Below are positions 1-5,218 of a DNA stretch of 5,218 bases, piece by piece. Source of the stretch: Gammaproteobacteria bacterium (GTDB lineage Bacteria > Pseudomonadota > Gammaproteobacteria > S012-40); assembly GCA_029857925.1 (NCBI GenBank), contig JAOUGF010000195.1, forward strand, positions 1 to 5,218, given 5' to 3'. The notes under the pieces were generated by a model that was not told where the DNA came from, ran no database searches, and was given only the letters and a program-made list of their open reading frames with translations. The stretch's first letter is position 1; each line of letters begins with the position of its first letter. The position numbers were made by a program, and so were the translations under genes.

Positions 1-15
1 TTCTGCGGGAGGGGG

Positions 16-1512
16 TCACACGTTCAGTTGGCTGCTCGCGGGATACGGAAATAATTCATCCAACGGCACACTGCGATAGGGTGTTTGCACGATACGCAGG
101 TGTTGCCGACGAAACCCGCGCGCATTGTGCAAACCGCACGAATGGGCCAATTTGTCCACCTCGCGATTGACCCAATACGCGTAATTCGCGACCCGTTCCG
201 CCTTGTCGCTGACCACCAGGCCGCGCTGCAAGCGCTTGTTATGGGTGGTGATCCCTGTCGGACAGGTGTCTAAATGACATTGCAGCGATTGCAAACACCC
301 CAACGCGAACATAAAACCGCGTGCCGACGTCACATAGTCGGCCCCTACGCACATCGCCCACGCGACCTGTGCCGAGGTCACCAATTTTCCTGAAGCGACC
401 ACGCGGATACGATGATGCAGACCCGCCGCCATCACCGAATTGACCAGCATCGGCAGCGCCTCGTTCAACGGCAGGCCGACAAAATCGGCCAAGATCTGCG
501 GCGCCGCACCCGTCCCACCGTCACCGCCGTCTACGGTGATAAAATCCGGCGCCGTATGCAACCCGCGCCGCAACACGCATTCAAATAATTCCCGTGTAAA
601 AGTATCGCTAGATAACGCCACTTTAAACCCCACCGGGCGCCCCGTCAGGTCGCGTATGTACATAATCATGTCGAGTAGATCATTCGGACCCTTGATCTCG
701 ACGTGACGGTTGGGGCTGCTCGACGGCTTGCCTATCGGGATACCGCGTATCGCGGCGATGTCGGGTGTCACCTTAATCGCCGGCAATACACCGCCGCGTC
801 CCGGCTTCGCGCCTTGCGATATCTTGATCTCAAACGCCTTCACGTGCTCGGCGATTTCCAACAATTTTTGCTTGTCTAGGCGGCCAAATTCGTCACGCAC
901 GCCGTATTTCGCGGTACCGATCTGGAAGATCAAATCGCAATCCGCCTCACGATGATACGGCGCAAGCCCACCCTCGCCGGTGTTCATCCACACCCCCGCC
1001 TTGGCCGCGCCCTGCGTCAGCGCGCGCACCGCAGGCGCCGAAATCGCGCCATAACTCATACCCGAGATATTAAAAATTTCTTTGGGTGCGAACGGTTTGT
1101 CGCACTCGGTGCCTATCACCACCGGCGCAGGCGCGACCAACTCTTCTTCTAAAATCGGATAGGCGGAATTGACAAAAATCATCGCCCCCGGCACGCGCAA
1201 ATCATTCGTCGAACCGAATCCGATCAAACCGCCAAGGCCCTTCGCGGTGCGATAAACCCAACCGCGTGTGGCGCGATCAAACGGCAGCTCTTGGCGGTCA
1301 TGCGCGAAAAAATATTGGCGAAAATATTCACCCTGGCGCTCTAAAAAATAGCGTAGGTGGCCGATCACCGGGAAATTGCGCAACACCGCATGGCGGGTCT
1401 GCGTGAGGTCATAGGCGAGCAGGCACAGCAAGCCCAACATCAGGATACCCGCCACCCAGCCCAGCGCGGCAAATATCCACGCGCCTATACTGACTACATC
1501 TATTGTAAACAT
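16..1512 (-). CDS. Membrane-anchored FMN-binding glutamate synthase (GltB-type) domain protein
   Basis: This 498-residue protein has a hydrophobic N-terminal stretch (about residues 8-34) that looks like one long or two short membrane segments. The rest, from about residue 120 to 460, resembles the FMN-binding synthase domain of glutamate synthase. Visible family motifs are ISGMSYGAIS (149-158), GEGG (179-182), KISQGAKPGRGGVLP (230-244), DGGDGGTGAAP (328-338) and CHLDTCPTGITTHN (412-425). Cysteines 406, 412 and 417 have the C-x5-C-x4-C spacing that binds the 3Fe-4S cluster in large-subunit glutamate synthase. The N-terminal glutamine amidotransferase domain and C-terminal beta-helix domain of full GltB are absent, and no GltD-like partner is in the window. 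The ammonia source, electron donor and true substrate therefore cannot be told; related domains also occur in N-methylglutamate synthase. The ATG follows a weak GGTAGG four bases upstream and lies 25 bases after the acyltransferase stop, suggesting co-transcription. The family is sure, the reaction is not. Confidence 0.93.
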   Translation of the reverse strand: MFTIDVVSIGAWIFAALGWVAGILMLGLLCLLAYDLTQTRHAVLRNFPVIGHLRYFLERQGEYFRQYFFAHDRQELPFDRATRGWVYRTAKGLGGLIGFGSTNDLRVPGAMIFVNSAYPILEEELVAPAPVVIGTECDKPFAPKEIFNISGMSYGAISAPAVRALTQGAAKAGVWMNTGEGGLAPYHREADCDLIFQIGTAKYGVRDEFGRLDKQKLLEIAEHVKAFEIKISQGAKPGRGGVLPAIKVTPDIAAIRGIPIGKPSSSPNRHVEIKGPNDLLDMIMYIRDLTGRPVGFKVALSSDTFTRELFECVLRRGLHTAPDFITVDGGDGGTGAAPQILADFVGLPLNEALPMLVNSVMAAGLHHRIRVVASGKLVTSAQVAWAMCVGADYVTSARGFMFALGCLQSLQCHLDTCPTGITTHNKRLQRGLVVSDKAERVANYAYWVNREVDKLAHSCGLHNARGFRRQHLRIVQTPYRSVPLDELFPYPASSQLNV

Positions 1513-1537
1513 AGCGCCTACCGCGCAACGCGCGAGA

Positions 1538-2200
1538 TTACTCCTTTAAAATTAATTTCTCCATCCTGCGCAAACAATGCAGATGATCTTCGTGCTCCCG
1601 GCAATCAAAGGGGGAGTGGACGTCCAAACACACCTTCCCACGCACCAAAAGCGGCGTAACCACATGCCCGACCCGCCGCACGCCGCGTAAATGCACCGCG
1701 TGTATCATGCACTCAAACCGCTTGGCTAGGCGTATCGCGCCGCCCTTCAGCGGCAAGCGCGGCGCGTCCGGTGCGCGTATGCCGCCTTGCGGAAACACCG
1801 CCACCACCTCGCCACGCTGCAAGGCCTGCGCCGCCGCACGCAATGCACGGGCCGGGTTACGATCGCGATCCACCGGGATACACCCCGCCGCCTTAAACAG
1901 CCACCGCAAGCCGAAACGTTCGTATTCCTCGCGCGCCATCAAAAATCTTAACGGTCGTGGGCTGGCGGCGATCAACAAAAAGGGGTCTAAACCGGAGACA
2001 TGATTCGCGACCACGATCGCAGGCCCGTGTGTCGGCAAACACAAGCTTGGCCCCTGCATCCGGTGATAATGGCGGCAGAAGAGGCGTAAAAATCCGTCGA
2101 CAACATTGACCGCCCACGACCCCCATTCGGCACCGCGCGCGCGCCAACACATCACCCCGCACACCCCCAGGCCGCTTGCCGCCAATACCACCCCCACCAC
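1538..2200 (-). CDS. Divergent PlsC-family 1-acylglycerol-3-phosphate acyltransferase-like protein
   Basis: The 220-residue product resembles the lysophosphatidate acyltransferase family, which transfers acyl groups to lysophospholipids at the inner membrane. A hydrophobic segment (about 2-19) probably anchors it. The catalytic H-x4-D motif is present as NHVSGLD (His67, Asp72). A block II-like GCIPVDRDR spans 106-114, and block III appears as FPQGGIR (136-142), where the family usually has FPEGTR. The usual Val-Pro of block IV is not evident; the region reads IHAVHLRG (166-173). Length fits the shorter members of the family. The start is GTG at 2200: GAGGGG lies eight bases upstream, an in-frame TGA five codons upstream rules out a longer form, and the next codon is also GTG. 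It sits between the ankyrin gene (37 bases) and the glutamate synthase-like gene (25 bases), likely in one operon. Another acyl acceptor, such as an ornithine or haemolysin-type lipid, is possible. Confidence 0.9.
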   Translation of the reverse strand: MVGVVLAASGLGVCGVMCWRARGAEWGSWAVNVVDGFLRLFCRHYHRMQGPSLCLPTHGPAIVVANHVSGLDPFLLIAASPRPLRFLMAREEYERFGLRWLFKAAGCIPVDRDRNPARALRAAAQALQRGEVVAVFPQGGIRAPDAPRLPLKGGAIRLAKRFECMIHAVHLRGVRRVGHVVTPLLVRGKVCLDVHSPFDCREHEDHLHCLRRMEKLILKE

Positions 2201-2208
2201 GCTGCGTT

Positions 2209-2214
2209 CCCCTC
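2209..2214 (-). promoter_or_regulatory. Ribosome binding site of the acyltransferase gene
   Basis: GAGGGG on the minus strand stands eight bases before the GTG at 2200. It matters because no ATG is available: the reading frame is closed by TGA at 2213-2215, which overlaps this site, so the site fixes the GTG start. Confidence 0.7.
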
Positions 2215-2237
2215 AACCCATTGGACGTAGCGCTATT

Positions 2238-3089
2238 CTATTTTTTCTCGGCCGGTTTGGGTTCGGTTTTTTCGACTTCTTTCTTGTCGCCGCCAGCCTC
2301 CGCCTTCGCCTTTTCATCCTTTTCTTTATCTTCTTTGGCCTTTTCATCGGCATTTTCCAGCAGTTTAACGACCTTCTTATGCCCGGCCGCCTGCGCGGTT
2401 TGTAGCGCCGTCATGTCTGCCGTCGTCTTCAGTTGATAGTCCGCCTTGAAGTCGAGCAGCGTCTCTACCGTATCGACTTGATTTTGCGCGGCGGCAAGCA
2501 TCAGCGGTGTACTACCGTCTGCGGCCTGGGCATTGATAGGCGCACCCTTCGCCAACAATTGTTTTAACATGTCTAAGCGCCCAAAATGGGCGGCGTGATG
2601 CAACGCGGTCAACCCTTCTTTGTTTTTGGCCTTTACGTCGGCACCCTTGGCGATTAACAACTGGAAGATTTCCATATTACCGCTAAACGTCGCGTTTATT
2701 AATGCGGTGACCCCATCCTCGGCCTTGGCGTTCACGTCTCCCCCACGTTCCAACAGGGTGGTAAACATTGCCACGTCCGGGCGCAATGCCGCCTCGACCA
2801 ACGCCGTGCGGCCAAATTTATCCGCGACATTCACATCGGCGCCTTCAGCGAGTAAAAGTTTGATAATCGATTGATTGCCGTAGAAGATGGCGGCCATCAG
2901 CGGGGTGCGCCCGTGGGCATTGCGCGCATTGGCGTCGGCCCCCGCCAGCAACGCAGAACGCACGGCACCCTCATTGCCCCGCGCGGCGGCATTAAAGAGG
3001 TCCTGATTGGCATCGGCCCATACCTGCGGCCATCCGCACACGCCTAACATGCCGAAAATGAGGGGGGCTATTTTTGAAAATCGCAACAT
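2238..3089 (-). CDS. Exported ankyrin-repeat protein with lysine/glutamate-rich tail
   Basis: The 283-residue protein starts with a convincing signal peptide: a basic start (MLRFSK), a hydrophobic core at about 7-19, and a likely cleavage after VWA at residue 25. The mature part is almost wholly ankyrin repeats. A degenerate first repeat (about 27-57) is followed by units starting near 58, 91, 125, 158 and 191 and a partial last one near 224-245. Typical signatures are GRTPLMAA, GADVNVAD, GLTALHHAA and GSTPLMLAA. Residues 246-283 form a highly charged Lys/Glu/Asp-rich tail, probably disordered. Ankyrin repeats bind proteins, so a periplasmic binding or scaffold role is inferred; no enzymatic domain is visible and the partner is unknown. 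No good Shine-Dalgarno sequence precedes the ATG, but the next Met (14) would destroy the signal peptide. It appears to be the first gene of a minus-strand cluster with the acyltransferase and glutamate synthase-like genes. Confidence 0.92.
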   Translation of the reverse strand: MLRFSKIAPLIFGMLGVCGWPQVWADANQDLFNAAARGNEGAVRSALLAGADANARNAHGRTPLMAAIFYGNQSIIKLLLAEGADVNVADKFGRTALVEAALRPDVAMFTTLLERGGDVNAKAEDGVTALINATFSGNMEIFQLLIAKGADVKAKNKEGLTALHHAAHFGRLDMLKQLLAKGAPINAQAADGSTPLMLAAAQNQVDTVETLLDFKADYQLKTTADMTALQTAQAAGHKKVVKLLENADEKAKEDKEKDEKAKAEAGGDKKEVEKTEPKPAEKK

Positions 3090-3190
3090 ACGGGCAAGGT
3101 CAGCAATTTGCAGACCAACGCAGCAGCGGGGGCGACAGTCTTACATCGCGTTAAAAAAGCTCCGACACCGCCGCAAAAAGACCATTACCC

Positions 3191-3223
3191 AAAAAAAGAA
3201 ACCCCGCTCAAGACGGGGTTTCT
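3191..3223 (-). terminator. Intrinsic terminator of the cold-shock gene
   Basis: Read on the minus strand, a 10-bp perfect stem (3214-3223 pairing with 3197-3206) closes a 7-base loop, TCTTGAG. The GC-rich core CCCCG/CGGGG is followed directly by a run of seven T (3197-3191, the first shared with the stem base). It begins about 29 bases after the cold-shock stop codon. There is no T run on the other strand, so it acts in one direction, separating the cold-shock gene from the ankyrin gene downstream. Confidence 0.92.
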
Positions 3224-3251
3224 GGACTGCAAGATCAATTTTGGAATATGT

Positions 3252-3455
3252 TTACAGCGGAACGACGTTAGCGGCTTGCAAACCCTTAGGGCCTTGTTCG
3301 ACGTCGAACTGCACGCTTTGGCCTTCCTGCAAGGTGCGGAAGCCACCGCCCGTGATGGCGGAATAGTGCACAAAGACATCCTTACCGCCGTCTTCCGGGG
3401 CGATAAAACCAAAACCTTTGGATTCGTTAAACCATTTTACTTTGCCAATTGCCAT
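3252..3455 (-). CDS. CspA-family cold-shock protein
   Basis: The 67-residue product is a single cold-shock domain of normal family length, a five-stranded OB fold that binds single-stranded RNA and DNA and acts in the cytoplasm as an RNA chaperone. RNP1 is seen as KGFGFI (13-18) and RNP2 as VFVHY (27-31), with the aromatic pair Trp8-Phe9 in GKVKWFN. The C-terminal part, GPKGLQAANV, is also typical. The ATG at 3455 has GAGGT six bases upstream. The gene is monocistronic: it ends in a strong terminator and has a long untranslated leader, as cold-inducible csp genes often do. Whether it is cold-induced or constitutive (CspC/CspE-like) cannot be told from the protein, so no specific gene symbol is given. 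Transcription is divergent from nadC. Confidence 0.97.
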   Translation of the reverse strand: MAIGKVKWFNESKGFGFIAPEDGGKDVFVHYSAITGGGFRTLQEGQSVQFDVEQGPKGLQAANVVPL

Positions 3456-3596
3456 TTACTTACCTCGGTACATACAAGTGAACACGTTAGCCCCACCCCC
3501 CGAACGAACAAGCCGTACCTACTTGCACCGAGAACGTCTCTATTGACTTTCAAGATTGCCCAAGCACAAACTTATCCCTCCATGTTGGAGTGGATA
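3456..3596 (-). promoter_or_regulatory. Putative structured 5' leader of the cold-shock gene
   Basis: If transcription starts about seven bases after the -10 element at 3603-3608, the untranslated leader is about 140 bases, near the 159 bases known for E. coli cspA. Minus-strand CTCGGTGCA (3532-3524) can pair over nine positions, one of them G-U, with TGTACCGAG (3472-3464), whose end contains the GAG of the ribosome binding site (GAGGT, 3466-3462). A competing 6-bp pairing, GGTACG (3518-3513) with TGTACC (3472-3467), would leave the GAGG free. The loop holds a G-rich tract, GGGGGGTGGGG (3501-3491). The pairing is read directly from the sequence; a regulatory role is inferred. Confidence 0.45.
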
Positions 3597-3602
3597 CGCG
3601 GT

Positions 3603-3608
3603 AGTATA
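3603..3608 (-). promoter_or_regulatory. Candidate -10 element of the cold-shock gene
   Basis: The minus strand reads TATACT here, a five-of-six match to the sigma-70 -10 consensus, and the region upstream (about 3625-3650) is A/T-rich. No good -35 is visible; the best is TGAGCA (3632-3627) with an 18-base spacer, three of six. The site lies 148 bases before the cold-shock start codon, which fits a long leader. Confidence 0.4.
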
Positions 3609-3610
3609 GT
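3605..3610 (+). promoter_or_regulatory. Candidate -10 element of nadC, overlapping the divergent one
   Basis: The plus strand reads TATAGT (five of six to consensus) and overlaps the minus-strand TATACT. No clear -35 exists at 16-18 bases upstream. Transcription from it would start near 3617, only about three bases before the ATG at 3620, so it makes sense only if translation begins at the internal ATG at 3677. The evidence is weak. Confidence 0.25.
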
Positions 3611-3614
3611 AGGA
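3611..3614 (+). promoter_or_regulatory. Possible ribosome binding site for the upstream nadC start
   Basis: AGGA lies five bases before the ATG at 3620 and favours this start. The alternative ATG at 3677 has only an AAGG about 17 bases upstream, too far for normal use, although the protein family argues for it. Confidence 0.4.
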
Positions 3615-3619
3615 ATTCA

Positions 3620-4528
3620 ATGGATTTGCTCATAAATTTATCAAATCACAGACCCAAGGTACAGTTTATCACCCCTATGAAACCGCCTACCCCTCCCCAG
3701 GCCCACGAGATAGACCTCATCGTAAAATCCGCCCTCCAAGAAGACCTTGGCACAGGCGACGTGACCGGCCGTTTGTTGCCTGACCAGGCGCAGGGTGTCG
3801 CCCGCATTGTCTGCCGTGAAGATGCCGTGATATGCGGGCGGCCATGGTTTGACGCGGTATTCCAACAGGTCGCCCCGCAGGCGACGATACACTGGAAGGT
3901 CGAGGAAGGGTCACGGGTGGGCGCGAACACCCTGCTATGTGAAGTCCAGGGCGCGGCGCGCGCGTTGTTGACGGCCGAGCGCACGGCGCTGAACTTCCTG
4001 CAAACCCTGTCCGGCACCGCGACCGCCACACGTCGCCTCGCAGACCTGCTCGTCGGCACCCGCACGCGCCTGCTCGATACCCGCAAGACCTTGCCCGGTC
4101 TGCGCGTTGCGCAAAAATACGCGGTGCGTTGCGGCGGCGGCCATAACCATCGCATGGGCCTGTATGATGCGATACTCATCAAAGAAAACCACATCGCCGC
4201 CGCCGGTAGCATCACCGCCGCGGTGGCCGCCGCGCGTCGCCTGGCGCCGCAATTGTTGTTGGAGGTCGAGGTCGAATCCCTCGTCCAACTCGAAGAGGCG
4301 CTGGCCGTCGGCACACCGCGTATTTTGCTCGACAATATGGACGTTGCGATGTTGCACGAGGCCGTTGCGATCACCCACGGCCGCGCCGAACTGGAGGCGT
4401 CCGGCGGCATCGACGCACACAACCTGCGCGCGGTGGCCGAGACTGGCGTGGATTTCGTTTCGTTAGGCGGTTTGACCAAGCACGTTCGCGCCGTGGATTT
4501 ATCGCTGCGCTACACACCCGCCGCATAA
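3620..4528 (+). CDS. nadC: Nicotinate-nucleotide pyrophosphorylase, carboxylating (quinolinate phosphoribosyltransferase)
   Basis: NadC converts quinolinate and phosphoribosyl pyrophosphate to nicotinate mononucleotide, CO2 and pyrophosphate, the third step of de novo NAD synthesis in the cytoplasm. The 302-residue frame contains the N-terminal domain (about 30-135, with EDLGTGDVTG and the closing ERTALNFLQTLSG) and the alpha/beta-barrel domain. Expected substrate-binding residues are in place: Arg121, DTRKTLPGLR (153-162), HNHRMG (175-180), Lys188 in IKENH, EVEVE (215-219), LLDN (236-239) and SGGI (261-264). The C-terminus TGVDFVSLGGLTKHV is typical. Met1 has AGGA in front, but residues 1-19 resemble no family N-terminus as I recall it. 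Starting at Met20 (3677) gives 283 residues, close to Pseudomonas NadC. No nadA or nadB is nearby. It is divergent from the cold-shock gene and 71 bases before proS. The identity is secure; the start is not. Confidence 0.95.
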   Translation: MDLLINLSNHRPKVQFITPMKPPTPPQAHEIDLIVKSALQEDLGTGDVTGRLLPDQAQGVARIVCREDAVICGRPWFDAVFQQVAPQATIHWKVEEGSRVGANTLLCEVQGAARALLTAERTALNFLQTLSGTATATRRLADLLVGTRTRLLDTRKTLPGLRVAQKYAVRCGGGHNHRMGLYDAILIKENHIAAAGSITAAVAAARRLAPQLLLEVEVESLVQLEEALAVGTPRILLDNMDVAMLHEAVAITHGRAELEASGGIDAHNLRAVAETGVDFVSLGGLTKHVRAVDLSLRYTPAA

Positions 4529-4555
4529 CGCGTCGCCCACCGCCGTCCCCACGTG

Positions 4556-4561
4556 TATAAT
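4556..4561 (+). promoter_or_regulatory. Candidate -10 element of proS
   Basis: A perfect TATAAT lies in the 71-base gap between nadC and proS, 38 bases before the proS ATG, giving a leader of about 30 bases. At a 17-base spacing the -35 would be TCGCCC, only three of six. No terminator follows nadC, so read-through from nadC is equally possible. Confidence 0.4.
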
Positions 4562-4599
4562 AAGCGGTTAATCCGCCTCGAATGCTATGGAACCCAACA

Positions 4600-5218
4600 A
4601 TGCGTACGTCACAACTCTTGCTCGCCACCCAACGCGAAACCCCTGCCGATGCCGAGGTGATCAGTCACCAATTAATGTTGCGCGCGGGGATGATCCGCAA
4701 GGTGGCGTCGGGCTGCTACACCTGGCTGCCGCTGGGCCTGCGCGTGCTGCGCAAGGTCGAAGCGGTGGTGCGCGAAGAGATGGATCGCGCGGGCGCGCAA
4801 GAGGTGTTGATGCCCGCCGTGCAACCTGCGGAGCTGTGGCAAGAATCCGGGCGTTGGCAACAATACGGCCCGGAACTATTGCGTTTTAAAGATCGCCATC
4901 AACGCGAATTTTGTGTGGGGCCAACACACGAAGAGGTCATTACAGACCTGATACGCCGCGAATTACAGAGTTATCGCCAACTCCCGGCCAATTTTTACCA
5001 AATTCAAACCAAATTCCGCGACGAGGTGCGCCCGCGCTTTGGTGTGATGCGCGCACGCGAATTCATTATGAAAGACGCCTATTCGTTCCATATGGACAGC
5101 GCGTCGTTGCAACAAACCTATGCCGTGATGCACGAGACCTATTGCCGCATCTTTAAACGCCTAGGCCTGGATTTCCGGCCCGTACAAGCGGATACCGGCT
5201 CCATCGGCGGCACCGGCT
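4600..5218 (+). CDS. proS: Prolyl-tRNA synthetase, N-terminal part (cut by window end)
   Basis: The reading frame is open to the window end (206 codons of about 570 expected). ProRS is a class II synthetase that activates proline with ATP and charges tRNA-Pro in the cytoplasm. The protein begins MRTSQLLLATQRETPADAEV, almost the same as E. coli ProS, and keeps the bacterial landmarks ISHQLMLRAGMIRK (21-34), SGRWQQYGPELLRF (83-96), the proline-binding T-x-E in GPTHEE (107-112), and motif 2 FRDEVRPRFG (139-148) followed by REFIMKDAYSFH (153-164). QADTGSIGG (196-204) leads to where the editing insertion domain of long-form bacterial ProRS would begin, just outside the window. The ATG at 4600 has only a weak GGA eight bases upstream. 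An in-frame ATG at 4582 would add six residues, but family similarity favours 4600. It follows nadC on the same strand, possibly with its own promoter. Confidence 0.97.
   Translation, partial: MRTSQLLLATQRETPADAEVISHQLMLRAGMIRKVASGCYTWLPLGLRVLRKVEAVVREEMDRAGAQEVLMPAVQPAELWQESGRWQQYGPELLRFKDRHQREFCVGPTHEEVITDLIRRELQSYRQLPANFYQIQTKFRDEVRPRFGVMRAREFIMKDAYSFHMDSASLQQTYAVMHETYCRIFKRLGLDFRPVQADTGSIGGTG

Noticed and set aside
1893..2216. Minus-strand frame overlapping the start of the acyltransferase gene
   Set aside because: It lies in another frame over clear acyltransferase coding sequence, is Gly/Arg-rich and has no family motif.
3101..3113. Dyad CAGCAATTTGCAG just upstream of the ankyrin gene, possibly an operator
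   Set aside because: Five of six paired positions over 13 bases is easily found by chance. No second copy or matching regulator is seen.
3543..3572. TTGACT with downstream CAAACT as a plus-strand promoter for nadC
   Set aside because: The -35 is good, but at 16-18 base spacing no -10 better than three of six matches exists.
3108..3635. Plus-strand frame running across the cold-shock gene and terminator
   Set aside because: It is antisense to a certain cold-shock gene and crosses its terminator and leader. The product has no recognisable features.
3646..4479. Long open frame on the minus strand opposite nadC (277 codons)
   Set aside because: It is a shadow of the GC-rich nadC coding frame. 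Its product is rich in Arg, Ser, Ala and Pro with no recognisable motif, and nadC is certain.
4564..4576. Small inverted repeat GCGG-TTAAT-CCGC after nadC as a nadC terminator
   Set aside because: The stem is only four base pairs, there is no T run after it, and it overlaps the likely proS transcription start.

Overview
The window is ordinary chromosomal sequence, probably from a gammaproteobacterium. It is moderately GC-rich. The prolyl-tRNA synthetase at the right end starts with nearly the same residues as the Escherichia coli enzyme, and NadC and the cold-shock protein also look proteobacterial. I cannot place it below class level. I see no mobile element, CRISPR array, tRNA or rRNA.

Left part (1 to about 3110), minus strand. 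Read in the direction of transcription, three closely spaced genes run from right to left: an exported ankyrin-repeat protein, a divergent PlsC-type acyltransferase beginning with GTG, and a membrane-anchored FMN-binding glutamate synthase-like protein. The gaps are 37 and 25 bases with no terminator between them, so they are probably one transcript. Two products look membrane-associated and one periplasmic. No shared pathway is evident from the sequence.

Middle (about 3190 to 3620), minus strand. A single-domain cold-shock protein gene has its own strong intrinsic terminator and a leader of roughly 140 bases. In that leader a 9-bp helix could pair with the ribosome binding site. The best -10 element for this gene lies next to the start of the divergent nadC gene, so the control regions of the two genes overlap.

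Right part (3620 to 5218), plus strand. nadC (quinolinate phosphoribosyltransferase, NAD synthesis) is followed after 71 bases by proS (prolyl-tRNA synthetase), which is cut by the window end after 206 codons. A perfect TATAAT sits in the gap and may give proS its own promoter.

I found no clear new multi-gene system. The points most worth a second look are the cold-shock leader, the altered acyltransferase motif, the stand-alone glutamate synthase-like protein with its iron-sulfur cysteines kept, and the unsettled NadC start.
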